Positions 43,670-51,821 of a stretch of DNA of 64,000 nt are shown piece by piece. The translations under genes and the position numbers were made by a program. Source of the DNA: CAVZZG01 sp963779685 (GTDB taxonomy: Bacteria > Actinomycetota > Thermoleophilia > Gaiellales > F1-60-MAGs149); assembly GCA_963779685.1 (NCBI GenBank), contig CAVZZG010000002.1, positions 186,001 to 250,000 of the forward strand, given 5' to 3'. Each line of letters starts with the position of its first letter. Positions within the stretch are counted from its first letter, which is position 1. Under the pieces are notes generated by a model, which saw only the letters and a program-made list of their open reading frames with translations, was not told the origin of the DNA and searched no databases.

Positions 43670-44752
43670 CTACGGCGACCCGGTGATCGCGCCGGCCGCG
43701 ACGTGGACGACGGCGTCGGGGGGTTCGGGCAGGTGCGACTCGTCGGTGGCGGTGATCACCGCCTGGCCATGCTCGCGGACGGCATGCACGAGGCGCGCCC
43801 GGCGGTTCCGGTCGAGCTCGGACAGGACATCGTCGAGCAGCAGCACCGGTCGCTCGCCACGGGCCTCCGCGAGCGCGGCCGCCTCGGCCAGCAGCAGCGC
43901 GAGGACGGCCGACCGCTGCTCGCCCTGCGAGCCGTGACTTCGCACCTCGCGGGCCTGCTCGACGAACACCACGTCATCGAGGTGCGGCCCGGTCGTCGTC
44001 AGGGCCCGTTCGATGTCGCGGGCGCGGCGCCGCAGCAACTCGGCGCCGATGGCCGCCTCGTCGCCGTCGCAGCGCGGCCGGTAGGCGATGGCCGCACCCG
44101 GCGAGCCTCCCAGTGCGACGAGCCGATCGGCGAAGAGCGGGCCGACGCGGGCGATGACGGCCTCGCGTCCGCGGACGACGGCCGCTCCCTGCTCGGCCAG
44201 CTGGGCGTCCCACACGTCGAGGGAGTCGGCCGGCACGGCGCCCGCCCTGATGCGGCGAAGGAGCGCGTTGCGCTGCGCCAGCGCCCTGGCATAGCCCGCG
44301 ACCGCAGCCACGTGCAGCGGGTCGAAGCGACCCGCGGCGCGGTCGAGGTACGCCCGCCGCACTGCGGGCGCCCGCTTCACGACGGCCAGGCGATCGGGGA
44401 GGAACACGAGGCACGCCCACCACGCGTCGAGATCGAGGCGCGAGCGGAGCGCGCCGCCATCGCGGGTGAGCCGGCGGGGGACGCCCGGGGCGAGCACGGC
44501 CGTGAACACGTGGCGCGCCCCTCGCGTTTCGCCCTCCACCTCCACGCGGGCGAACGGCGACCCCTCGCGGATGCACTGGTGATCGGACGCCGTCCGCGGC
44601 GAGTAGCCCTGGCACGCCAGGTGCACCGCCTCGATGAGGCTCGTCTTGCCGGCGCCGTTGGGCCCGACGACCGCGGTCACACCGGGCGCGAGCGCGGCTT
44701 CGGCAGCCGGGTAGCAGCGAAACCCCTGGAGCCGGATCGCGTCGACCCGCAC
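43670..44752 (-). CDS. recF: DNA replication and repair protein RecF
   Basis: SMC-like ABC ATPase that loads RecA at gaps. 360 residues; Walker A VVGPNGAGKTSLIEA (31-45), RecF-typical LQGFRCYPAAE at the start, signature SHGSQGEQRSAVLALLLAEA, Walker B LLLDDVLSELD. The start is GTG 44752, 16 bp after dnaN. Normal length and gene order. Confidence 0.97.
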   Translation of the reverse strand: MRVDAIRLQGFRCYPAAEAALAPGVTAVVGPNGAGKTSLIEAVHLACQGYSPRTASDHQCIREGSPFARVEVEGETRGARHVFTAVLAPGVPRRLTRDGGALRSRLDLDAWWACLVFLPDRLAVVKRAPAVRRAYLDRAAGRFDPLHVAAVAGYARALAQRNALLRRIRAGAVPADSLDVWDAQLAEQGAAVVRGREAVIARVGPLFADRLVALGGSPGAAIAYRPRCDGDEAAIGAELLRRRARDIERALTTTGPHLDDVVFVEQAREVRSHGSQGEQRSAVLALLLAEAAALAEARGERPVLLLDDVLSELDRNRRARLVHAVREHGQAVITATDESHLPEPPDAVVHVAAGAITGSP

Positions 44753-44768
44753 GCGGCGTCCGGCGGCG

Positions 44769-45875
44769 TCAGGTCAGCCGGATCGGCATGATCAGGTACC
44801 AGAAGTCGTCCTCGGGACCTGAGAGCAGCGCCGGCCGGAGCGGGTTGATGAGCCGCAGCACCACGTCATCGGAGGCGGCCGCATCGATGCCGTCGCGGAC
44901 GAACTCGGGGTTGAAGCCGATCTCGAACAGCTCGCCCCCGAACGAGACCGGCATCGTCTCGCGGGCCTCGCCGACGTCGGGCGTCTGCGCCGACACCGCC
45001 AGCTCGCCCGGGCTGAACGAGAACCGCAGCGGAGCGTTGTTGCGGGCGAAGACGCCGACGCGCTTCACGATCTCGGCCAGCTCGTCGCGGGGCAGCCGCA
45101 CCTCGTGCTCGAAGCCCTCGGGCCGCAACGACCGGAAGTTCGGGAACTGCCCCTCGATGCGACGCGCCGTGAGCCACGTGCCGTCGACCCCGAAGGCGAC
45201 CTGGTTGCGATCGAAGTTGCACGCGATCGCACCCGTGGAGCCCGCGGAGAGCCGCGCCAGCTCCTGGAGGGCCCGTGCCGGGACGATCGCCTCCAGCGCC
45301 TCGGGCACCTGCACCTCGACGACGGACTCCTTCACCGCCAGGCGGTACGAGTCGGTGGCCGCCGCGGTCACGCGGCCTGGCTCCACCTGCAGCAGGACGC
45401 CGGTGAGCACGGGTCGCGACTCGTCACGGGAGGCGGCGCGGATGACGCGATCGACGGTGCTCGTGAACCCGTCCCGGTCGATGTCGAAGAGGCGTTCCGG
45501 ATCGATCTCCGGCAGCCGCGGGAAGTCCTCGACCGGATGGGTGTGCAGCGAGTACTCACCGCTGCCCGAGGTGATCCTGATCCGGCCGCCGGCCGGATCG
45601 CTGGCGAGGGTGACGCGGTCCGTGCGGAGCATCCGCACGATCTCCTGGGCGACCCGGGCCGGCACCACGACGACACCGGGCTCCTCGACCTCGGCGTCGA
45701 GCGGCACCCGCAGCGACAGCTCGAGATCCGTCGCGGCGAGCTCGCACGGTTCCTCGCCGGAGCCGGCGGTGATGCGGACGCCGGAGGCGACCTGGATACT
45801 GGCCCGCGTCGATGTGGCCCTGGCGGCCTGGGCGAGCCGGTCGGCCAGGTGTTCGGTCTGGCAAGTGATCTTCAA
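44769..45875 (-). CDS. dnaN: DNA polymerase III sliding clamp (beta subunit)
   Basis: 368 residues in three clamp domains. LKITCQTEHLADRLAQAARA is the usual N-terminus; HPVEDFPRLP (about 120), ATDSYRLAV (about 175), FARNNAPLRFSF and the C-terminal YLIMPIRLT tail are beta-clamp signatures. There is no ATG or GTG near the right position, so TTG 45875 is the start. No Shine-Dalgarno is present; an extended -10 lies only about 15 bp upstream, so the mRNA is probably nearly leaderless. Confidence 0.97.
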   Translation of the reverse strand: MKITCQTEHLADRLAQAARATSTRASIQVASGVRITAGSGEEPCELAATDLELSLRVPLDAEVEEPGVVVVPARVAQEIVRMLRTDRVTLASDPAGGRIRITSGSGEYSLHTHPVEDFPRLPEIDPERLFDIDRDGFTSTVDRVIRAASRDESRPVLTGVLLQVEPGRVTAAATDSYRLAVKESVVEVQVPEALEAIVPARALQELARLSAGSTGAIACNFDRNQVAFGVDGTWLTARRIEGQFPNFRSLRPEGFEHEVRLPRDELAEIVKRVGVFARNNAPLRFSFSPGELAVSAQTPDVGEARETMPVSFGGELFEIGFNPEFVRDGIDAAASDDVVLRLINPLRPALLSGPEDDFWYLIMPIRLT

Positions 45876-46140
45876 GACTGAAGTAGTGTAATTACACCAG
45901 TCCTCGTAGTAGGGGGTGTGGGTCCGTGGGATTGTCCGGCGATCCCGGTCGGCATGCCGGTTCACGGCACCACGGGCCTGTGCAGTGACCGGGGATGACC
46001 GTCCCCGGGTTCCCCGCCGGCGGTGGAGGCTGCGGTGCTCTGACCACCGCAACCTGGGGATGGACCGCCCATCGATGGGCGGAGTGCACAGGCCTGGGGA
46101 GAGCGCCTGGGACGACGCCGGCGGGCCGGTGCGGGCCGCG
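45876..46140. other. dnaA-dnaN intergenic region with 18 bp palindrome and two TCCCCA boxes
   Basis: 265 bp without a gene. It holds the dnaN promoter at its left end. CCGCCCATCGATGGGCGG at 46065-46082 is a perfect 18 bp palindrome. Minus-strand CCATCCCCA (46063-46055) and CTCTCCCCA (46103-46095) resemble the DnaA-box candidates upstream of dnaA, though less well. In many bacteria part of the origin lies here. I see no ORF with coding character. Confidence 0.6.
45886..45899 (-). promoter_or_regulatory. extended -10 promoter of dnaN inside a 12 bp palindrome
   Basis: On the minus strand TGG-TGTAAT (45899-45891) is an extended -10. The same DNA is the perfect palindrome GTGTAATTACAC (45886-45897), eleven bases before the TTG start. 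It is also unusually AT-rich for this genome. A protein binding the palindrome would cover the -10, so it may be an operator. Confidence 0.55.
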
Positions 46141-47559
46141 TCAGACGCGGCGGATGCTCGCCGTGAGGTCCTGCATCAGGCTGTAGGCCTGGCGGTCCTC
46201 GGTGATGAGGCGGCTGATCTTGGTGACGGCGTAGTGCACGGTGGTGTGGTCGCGACCGCCGAACTTCTCGCCGATCTTCGGCAGGGAGAGGTCGGTCAGG
46301 TCGCGGCACAGGTACATGGCGAGCTGGCGCGGGTAGACGAACTGCTGGGTCCGGCGGTCGCCCTTGAGGTCGGCCACGGTCACGTTGAACGCGTCGGCCA
46401 CGACCTTCTGGATCTGCTCGAGCGTCACCGGCCGCGCACCCTCGGGATACTGGTCGCGGAGCACCTCGCGGACGAGGTCCTCGGTCACCGGCACGCCGTT
46501 CAGCGACGCGAACGCGACGACCCGGGTGAAGGCACCTTCCAGCTCGCGGATGTTGGTCTGGATGCGCTGCGCGATCGCCGCCAGCACCTCCGGTTGCGTC
46601 AGCCGGATTCCCTCGCGGTCGGCCTTCTTGCGCAGGATGGCGATCCGCGTCTCCAGATCCGGCGGCCGGACGTCGGTGATGAGCCCCCACTCGAAGCGCG
46701 ACCGCAGGCGCTCCTCGAGCTGATGGATGTCGCGGGGAGGCCGGTCGGAGGAGAGCACCATCTGCCCGCCGGACTCGTGCACGCTGTTGAAGGTGTGGAA
46801 AAACTCCTCCTGGGAGCGATCCTTTCCCCCCAGGAACTGGACGTCATCGACGAGGAGAACGTCGTACGTCCGGTACCGCGCCTTGAACTGCTCGAGGCGT
46901 TTCTCCTGCAAATCGGCGATGAATTCGTTCATGAACGCCTCGGATGTGACGTACCTCGCCCGCAGGTGCGGCAGCGACGACCTCACGTAGTGCCCGATCG
47001 CCTGGAGCAGGTGCGTTTTCCCCAGGCCGGTGGGCCCGTAGATGAAGAGGGGGTTGTAGGCCTGCCCTGGCGCCTCTGCGACCGCCAGTGCGGCCGCGTG
47101 CGCGAAACGGTTCGATGCGCCGATCACGAAATGGTCGAACGTGTACTTCTCGCGTAGCGGTCCCTCGACCCGCGCCGGCGGGTTCGGCGCCGCCGCAGGC
47201 GGGGGCGCGATCGCCCGCACGGGGTCGTCGATGACGACCGGTGGTGCCGGGGCCGGTGCCGAGGCGTCGACGCTGAACCGCACGTCGAGCGGCCCACCCG
47301 GGACCGCGTGCGCGGCAGCGGTCACGAGCGAGGCGAGGTTGCCCTCTATCCACTGACGCGTGAACTCGTTCGGAACCGTGATCTCGAGGTGCCCGTCGGC
47401 GATGGCTCGCGGCGTCGCGGAGGCGAACCAGGCCGACCAGGTCGCCTCGTTCAGCATCTCCTGAAGACGCACCGACACCTCGTGCCAGACGTCAGCAGCA
47501 TCGTCACCGACCAGCGGATCCACGCGCAGCACACCCTCCCATCGGCTCACCACCGACAT
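46141..47559 (-). CDS. dnaA: chromosomal replication initiator DnaA
   Basis: 472 residues. Domain I (1-90: VWHEVSVRLQEMLNEATWSAWF) binds partners, then a Pro/Ala linker (100-140). The domain III AAA+ core has YTFDHFVIGASNRFA, Walker A GPTGLGKTHLLQAIG, Walker B LLVDDVQFL and a sensor LSSDRPPRD. The domain IV DNA-binding signature is GGRDHTTVHYAVTKI. ATG 47559 is the natural start. It faces rpmH across a 298 bp gap that I interpret as the origin. Confidence 0.98.
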   Translation of the reverse strand: MSVVSRWEGVLRVDPLVGDDAADVWHEVSVRLQEMLNEATWSAWFASATPRAIADGHLEITVPNEFTRQWIEGNLASLVTAAAHAVPGGPLDVRFSVDASAPAPAPPVVIDDPVRAIAPPPAAAPNPPARVEGPLREKYTFDHFVIGASNRFAHAAALAVAEAPGQAYNPLFIYGPTGLGKTHLLQAIGHYVRSSLPHLRARYVTSEAFMNEFIADLQEKRLEQFKARYRTYDVLLVDDVQFLGGKDRSQEEFFHTFNSVHESGGQMVLSSDRPPRDIHQLEERLRSRFEWGLITDVRPPDLETRIAILRKKADREGIRLTQPEVLAAIAQRIQTNIRELEGAFTRVVAFASLNGVPVTEDLVREVLRDQYPEGARPVTLEQIQKVVADAFNVTVADLKGDRRTQQFVYPRQLAMYLCRDLTDLSLPKIGEKFGGRDHTTVHYAVTKISRLITEDRQAYSLMQDLTASIRRV

Positions 47560-47857
47560 ATCGGAACCACGTCCGACGAGGGAGCACGATAGCAGTCACC
47601 GTCAGGCGTCAGACAGGGCCGGCGATACGCAAAAGCGTGCATTTTGCAGGAAAGACCGATTGTCCCCAGAATGATCCCCAACTGGGGAGAACCGTGCGGG
47701 TGGCCGGGAACCCGCTCACCGTGCCGTCCGGCGGTCGTCGGGGCGAACCGGTTGTCCCCAGCCCTCCTCGGCGGGTCCGCCGCTACCCCGGCGGATCGGG
47801 CGTATACTGCCGGGCCGGCCGTGCTCGCGGCCCCTTCAACCTGCAACGGATTCCCGC
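47560..47857. other. candidate chromosomal replication origin (oriC)
   Basis: 298 bp gap between dnaA and rpmH. DnaA-box-like 9-mers: TTGTCCCCA at 47660-47668 and again at 47752-47760; TGATCCCCA at 47672-47680; and inverted TTCTCCCCA (minus strand 47691-47683). They differ by one or more bases from the actinobacterial TTGTCCACA. The first two are 12 bp apart, roughly one helical turn. Beside them is an AT-rich inverted repeat GCAAAA...TTTTGC (47629-47634, 47642-47647) that could aid unwinding. Position, clustering and repetition support oriC; no function is shown. Confidence 0.7.
47803..47808 (+). promoter_or_regulatory. -10 element for rpmH
   Basis: TATACT, five of six bases matching TATAAT, lies 50 bp before the rpmH ATG. 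The -35 region is weak. The same hexamer precedes the tRNA-Ile gene in this window, which supports it as a strong -10. Confidence 0.6.
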
Positions 47858-47992
47858 ATGAAGCGCACCTTCCAGCCCAACGTCCGCAAGCGGGCGAAGA
47901 CCCACGGCTTCCGCAAGCGGATGTCCACCGCCGCCGGCCGCGCCGTCATCAAGCGCCGCCGCGCTCGCGGTCGGAAGCGCCTCTCCGCCTAG
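47858..47992 (+). CDS. rpmH: 50S ribosomal protein L34
   Basis: 44 residues, very basic: MKRTFQPNVRKRAKTHGFRK then RMSTAAGRAVIKRRRARGRK and RLSA. It is an almost perfect match to the L34 consensus. First gene of the rpmH-rnpA-yidD-yidC-jag operon, divergent from dnaA. A TATACT -10 precedes it. Confidence 0.98.
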   Translation: MKRTFQPNVRKRAKTHGFRKRMSTAAGRAVIKRRRARGRKRLSA

Positions 47993-47996
47993 GACG

Positions 47997-48356
47997 TTGG
48001 TCCCCTCGCGGCCTGCGACCCGACGTCGGCTGACCCGTTCGGCCGACTTCGACGCCGTCTACCGCAGCGGCCGCTCGCGGTCGTCGCGCCATCTGGTGGT
48101 GTACGTGTTCCCGCGCGCCGACGGCGAGGCCGCGCGGCTCGGTGTCACGGTGCCGCGCAAGGTCGGCCCGGCCGTCGACCGGAACCGCGTCAAGCGCCAG
48201 ATCCGCGAGGCCTTCGCGCGACTCGGCCCCGATGCCGCGCGCGGCAGCGACCTCGCGGTCGTCGTCCGGCCCGGTCTGGCCGACGCGATCGAGGCGAGTG
48301 GCTTCGACTGGCTGGTCGGCGAGCTCGCCGGTCTGATCGAGGCGGAGCCGGCGTGA
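47997..48356 (+). CDS. rnpA: ribonuclease P protein component
   Basis: 119 residues. RLTRSADFDAVYRSG at the start and the RNR motif VGPAVDRNRVKRQIREAF (about 55-72) identify the RNase P protein, which with the RNA subunit matures tRNA 5' ends. Start TTG 47997, four bases after rpmH, is the only in-frame start near the family N-terminus. It overlaps yidD by 4 bp. Confidence 0.96.
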   Translation: MVPSRPATRRRLTRSADFDAVYRSGRSRSSRHLVVYVFPRADGEAARLGVTVPRKVGPAVDRNRVKRQIREAFARLGPDAARGSDLAVVVRPGLADAIEASGFDWLVGELAGLIEAEPA

Positions 48357-48586
48357 CGACCCTGGTGCGCCTGCTGGTCGGTGTCTACCGCTACGTGATG
48401 CGGCCGCTGTGGCCCGGCGGGGCGCCGCCCGAGCGGCACTGCCGATTCGAGCCGACCTGCTCGGCCTATGCCGTGGAGGCGGTGGCCACCCACGGCTTCC
48501 TCCGCGGCATGCGCATGGCCGTGAAGCGGCTGTCCCGCTGTCATCCCTGGAATCCCGGCGGGTACGACCCGGTGGTACCGCGATGA
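48353..48586 (+). CDS. yidD: membrane protein insertion efficiency factor YidD
   Basis: 77 residues. An N-terminal amphipathic helix (LVRLLVGVYRYVMRPLW) is followed by CRFEPTCSAYAVEA, the hallmark double-Cys motif, and a third Cys in RLSRCHPWNPGGYDPV. Helps YidC/Sec insertion. Start GTG overlaps the rnpA stop; stop overlaps yidC. Confidence 0.96.
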   Translation: MTTLVRLLVGVYRYVMRPLWPGGAPPERHCRFEPTCSAYAVEAVATHGFLRGMRMAVKRLSRCHPWNPGGYDPVVPR

Positions 48587-49362
48587 TGGTGCTCGCCGCC
48601 CTGCTCGAGCCGATCGAGGCGCCGCTTCGCTGGCTGCTGATCCAGATCCAGTCCATCACCGGCCTGTCATGGGCCTGGGCGATCGTGCTGCTGACGTTCG
48701 TGGTGCGGAGCGCGATGGTGCCGCTGACCGTGAAGCAGCAGCAGTCGATGCGCCGCATGCAGGCGTACCAGCCGCAGATCAAGGCGCTGCAGCAGAAGTA
48801 CAAGGACCCGCAGGAACGCAACCAGAAGGTGATGGAGTTCTACCGGGAGAACAACATCAACCCGTTCGCAGCGTGCCTGCCGATGCTCGTGCAGCTGCCG
48901 GTGTTCATCGGTCTCTACCAGGTGCTGCGCACCCCGTCCCAGTTCGTTCAGCCCGGCGACGACGTGTCGTTCCTCCACGGCTGGATCCCCAACATCACGG
49001 ATCCCCTCAGCGAGCTGCCGACGACGACCTTCGCCGTGATGATGGTCGTCTACGTCGGGTCGCAGGTCGGCGCGAGCCTGCTGATGCCGACGACCGCCGA
49101 CCCGCGCCAGAAGTACCTGATCGCCGGCCTGCCGCTGCTGTTCTCGTTCTTCATCATCGCCCAGCGCAACCTCTTCCCCGTCGGCCTCATGATCTACTGG
49201 ATCACCACCAACCTCTGGACCTGCGGCCAGGCCTTCGTGATCCGCCAGTGGTTCCCGCCACCGGTACCGCCGCCGACGGCGCACGTGGTCAAGGGCGCCG
49301 CCAAGCCGGCCCCCGCGAAGCCGACTCCGAAGTCCCAAGACAGGCAAGGGCGAAAACGATGA
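48583..49362 (+). CDS. yidC: membrane protein insertase YidC
   Basis: 259 residues, the short Gram-positive/actinobacterial type with five membrane segments and no large periplasmic domain. WAIVLLTFVVRSAMVPLTVKQQQSM contains the first core helix with its conserved Arg; NPFAACLPMLVQLPVFIGLY and a C-terminal Pro/Lys-rich basic tail (ribosome binding) follow. No lipoprotein cysteine is seen. It overlaps yidD and jag by 4 bp each. Confidence 0.96.
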   Translation: MMVLAALLEPIEAPLRWLLIQIQSITGLSWAWAIVLLTFVVRSAMVPLTVKQQQSMRRMQAYQPQIKALQQKYKDPQERNQKVMEFYRENNINPFAACLPMLVQLPVFIGLYQVLRTPSQFVQPGDDVSFLHGWIPNITDPLSELPTTTFAVMMVVYVGSQVGASLLMPTTADPRQKYLIAGLPLLFSFFIIAQRNLFPVGLMIYWITTNLWTCGQAFVIRQWFPPPVPPPTAHVVKGAAKPAPAKPTPKSQDRQGRKR

Positions 49363-50165
49363 GCGAAGACGTCACGTTCGAGGCATCCGGCGAGACCGTC
49401 GGCGAGGCCAAGTGGGCGGCGCTCCGTGAACTCGAGCGCCGCTATCCCGGCCTCGACCGGCAGGGAGTCTCGTTCCAGGTCCTGGCCGAGGGCGAGCGCG
49501 GCCTGATGGGCATCGGCCGCGAGCCCGCGCGGGTGCTGGCCACGCTCTCCGAGGTTCCTTCCTCGGAGCAGCAGGCCGCGGCTGCGGCCAGGAAGCCCGC
49601 GCCGGCGGACCCGCAGCGCTCGGCGCCGCGGCAGCCGGTGGCGGCGCCGACGGGCCCGGAGTCCGACTCGCCGTTCGCGGCCGAGGTGCGCGAGATCATG
49701 GTCGCCGTCGCCTCCGGACTCGGGCTCGAGGTGCGCGTGCACGTGGCGGAGACGGACGAGGACGTGACGGCGACGCTGTCCGGCGGCGACCTCGGCGTGC
49801 TGATCGGCCGCCACGGGCACACGATCGACGCGCTCCAGTACCTCGTCAACGCCTCCACCAGCCGCGCGGACGGCGCCAAGCACGTCACGGTGGACGCCCA
49901 GGGCTATCGCGAGCGCCGCGAGGCGACGCTCCGCGAGGCCGCCACCCGCGCCGCCCGCGACGCCGTGCGGACGGGCGGCCCCGTCGCGCTCGACCCCATG
50001 TCGTCGGTGGAGCGCAAGATCGTCCACCTGGTCCTGAAGGACCGCACGGACGTCGAGACGGGCAGCGAGGGCCGGGAGCCGTTCCGGCACGTCGTGGTCT
50101 CGCCGCGAGACCCCGAGGCCGACCTGGAGAGCGAGCCGGCCGAGGCGCCCGACCCGGAGGCCTAG
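49359..50165 (+). CDS. jag: RNA-binding protein Jag/KhpB
   Basis: 268 residues: Jag_N domain (1-60, FEASGETVGEAKWAALRELE), an Ala/Pro linker, KH domain with GVLIGRHGHTIDALQYL (about 148-164), and R3H domain with SSVERKIVHLVLKDR (about 210-225) and a Glu/Pro tail. Binds RNA and affects division and cell-wall genes in Gram-positive bacteria. The stop overlaps the convergent parB stop by 4 bp. Confidence 0.95.
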   Translation: MSEDVTFEASGETVGEAKWAALRELERRYPGLDRQGVSFQVLAEGERGLMGIGREPARVLATLSEVPSSEQQAAAAARKPAPADPQRSAPRQPVAAPTGPESDSPFAAEVREIMVAVASGLGLEVRVHVAETDEDVTATLSGGDLGVLIGRHGHTIDALQYLVNASTSRADGAKHVTVDAQGYRERREATLREAATRAARDAVRTGGPVALDPMSSVERKIVHLVLKDRTDVETGSEGREPFRHVVVSPRDPEADLESEPAEAPDPEA

Positions 50166-51043
50166 CGGACGATGTGCGTCTCGACGAGCTCGGCGACCTC
50201 GTCGAGCCGGCGGAGCAGTCGTGCGAGCTCGGCGTCCGAGGTGACGGCGAGCTCCAGCTGGATCCTCCCGCGGCGCGGCACCACCCGTACCGGTACGCCG
50301 AGCGCACGGTGCGCGCTGTCCAGGAGCTCCGTCTCGTCCGCCTCGGTGACCCACGCCGGCCGCTCCGACGCCGGCCGGCGCCCGGGCCTGCCCCGTCGCG
50401 CCAGCTCCTCGGTCTCACGGACGGAGAGGCTCGCCGCGACCACCTGCCTGGCCAGCCGCCGCCGGTCCGCGTGGTCGGCCGCCTGCAGGATCGCCCGGCC
50501 GTGCCCTTCGCTGAGCACGCCGCGCTCGATCATCGCGATGACGTCATCGGGTAGTTCCAGCAACCGCAGCGTGTTGGAGATCGCCGACCGGCTGCGTCCG
50601 ACCCGTTCCGCGACGTCGAGCAGGCCGAGTCCGAGCTCGTCGACCAGCGCGGCGTAGCCCCGGGCGACCTCGATCGCGTTCAGGTCCTCGCGGATGACGT
50701 TCTCGACGAGGGCCAGCAGCAGGCTCTGACGTTCGTCGGCGGTGCGGACGATGGCGGGCACGTCGCGGAGCCCTGCGGCCGTGGCGGCTCGCCACCGGCG
50801 CTCGCCGGCGATCAGCTCGTACTGCCCGTCACCGCGATCGCGGACGATCAGGGGCTGGATGATGCCGTCGCGCCGGATCGACCGGGTCAGGTCGGCCAGG
50901 CCCTCCTCGGAGGGGTTCCCGCGCGGCTGGCGGGGATTCGGGACGATCCGCTCGATCGGGATGCGCACGTACGGCGCGTCGGACGATGCGGGATCGAGCA
51001 TCGCCGCGAGGCCGCGTCCCAGGCCCCGGCTGGCGCTAGCCAC
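50162..51043 (-). CDS. parB: chromosome partitioning protein ParB
   Basis: CTP-dependent DNA clamp that loads at parS and recruits SMC. 293 residues. The start is GLGRGLAAML, and the CTPase domain has IVPNPRQPR, GIIQPLIVR and GERRWRAA. The HTH has LLDVAERVGRSRSAISNTLRLL. The box usually written ENxQR is ENVIR here (Gln to Ile). The C-terminal dimer domain is basic and divergent. It overlaps the parA end by 8 bp. Confidence 0.96.
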   Translation of the reverse strand: MASASRGLGRGLAAMLDPASSDAPYVRIPIERIVPNPRQPRGNPSEEGLADLTRSIRRDGIIQPLIVRDRGDGQYELIAGERRWRAATAAGLRDVPAIVRTADERQSLLLALVENVIREDLNAIEVARGYAALVDELGLGLLDVAERVGRSRSAISNTLRLLELPDDVIAMIERGVLSEGHGRAILQAADHADRRRLARQVVAASLSVRETEELARRGRPGRRPASERPAWVTEADETELLDSAHRALGVPVRVVPRRGRIQLELAVTSDAELARLLRRLDEVAELVETHIVR

Positions 51044-51791
51044 GCTCCACGACCTCCAGCGCCACCCTGAAGTACGCCTCGGCGCCGGGCGACCGCGGAT
51101 CGTAGGTCGAGATCGGCTTGCCGTGCGACGGCGCCTCGGCGAGCCGCACCGATCGCGGCACGACGCTGGTGAAGACCTTCGAGCCGAAGTGCTCGCGCAC
51201 CTCGCGGGCGACGTCGGAAGCGAGCCGCGTACGGCCGTCGTGCATGGTCAGCAGGAGTCCGGTCAGGGCCAGGCCCGGATTCACGCGAGCCCTGATCAAT
51301 TCGACCGTCTCGAGGAGCTGGGTGAGGCCCTCGAGCGCGAAGTACTCGCACTGCACCGGCACGATCAGGCGGTTCGCGGCGGCCAGGGCGTTCAGGGTGA
51401 GCATCCCGAGCGACGGCGGGCAGTCCACCAGGACGTACGGATACTCGTCGCCGACGGCCGCGATCGCCTCCCCGAGGACGCGGTCGCGGTCCTCGCGATC
51501 CGGGAGCTCGACGGCCGCGGCAGCCAGATCGGGGTGCGCGGGCGCCAGGTCGAGACCTTCGATGCCCGTCGGCACGATGATCTCGCGCAGCGCGCCCCCG
51601 TGCAGGAGGTTGTACGTCGAGCGGCCCCGTGGTGGTCGATGGCCGAGCCCGGTGGTCGCGTTCGCCTGCGGGTCGAAGTCGACGAGCAGGACCCTCGTGC
51701 CGGCCTCGGCGAGGCACGCCGCGACGTTGATCGCGGTGGTGGTCTTGCCCACCCCGCCCTTCTGGTTCGCGAGCGCGTAGATGCGGGACAT
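51036..51791 (-). CDS. parA: chromosome partitioning ATPase ParA
   Basis: 251 residues, Soj-type ParA without N-terminal HTH. Deviant Walker A KGGVGKTTTAIN (residues 11-22), switch I DFDPQANATTGLG, Walker B YVLVDCPPSLGML. Segregates ParB-parS complexes by ATP-dependent nucleoid binding. Start ATG 51791, 30 bp after rsmG. Confidence 0.97.
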   Translation of the reverse strand: MSRIYALANQKGGVGKTTTAINVAACLAEAGTRVLLVDFDPQANATTGLGHRPPRGRSTYNLLHGGALREIIVPTGIEGLDLAPAHPDLAAAAVELPDREDRDRVLGEAIAAVGDEYPYVLVDCPPSLGMLTLNALAAANRLIVPVQCEYFALEGLTQLLETVELIRARVNPGLALTGLLLTMHDGRTRLASDVAREVREHFGSKVFTSVVPRSVRLAEAPSHGKPISTYDPRSPGAEAYFRVALEVVERG

Positions 51792-51821
51792 TGCGGCAGA
51801 GCGTACCGCCGCGTGCGGACA

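Noticed and set aside
40643..44791. Open frame of more than 1300 codons on the plus strand across gyrB, dciA and recF
   Set aside because: It is antisense to four certain genes, rich in Arg/Gly/Ala/His with no domain, and typical of stop-poor antisense frames in GC-rich DNA.
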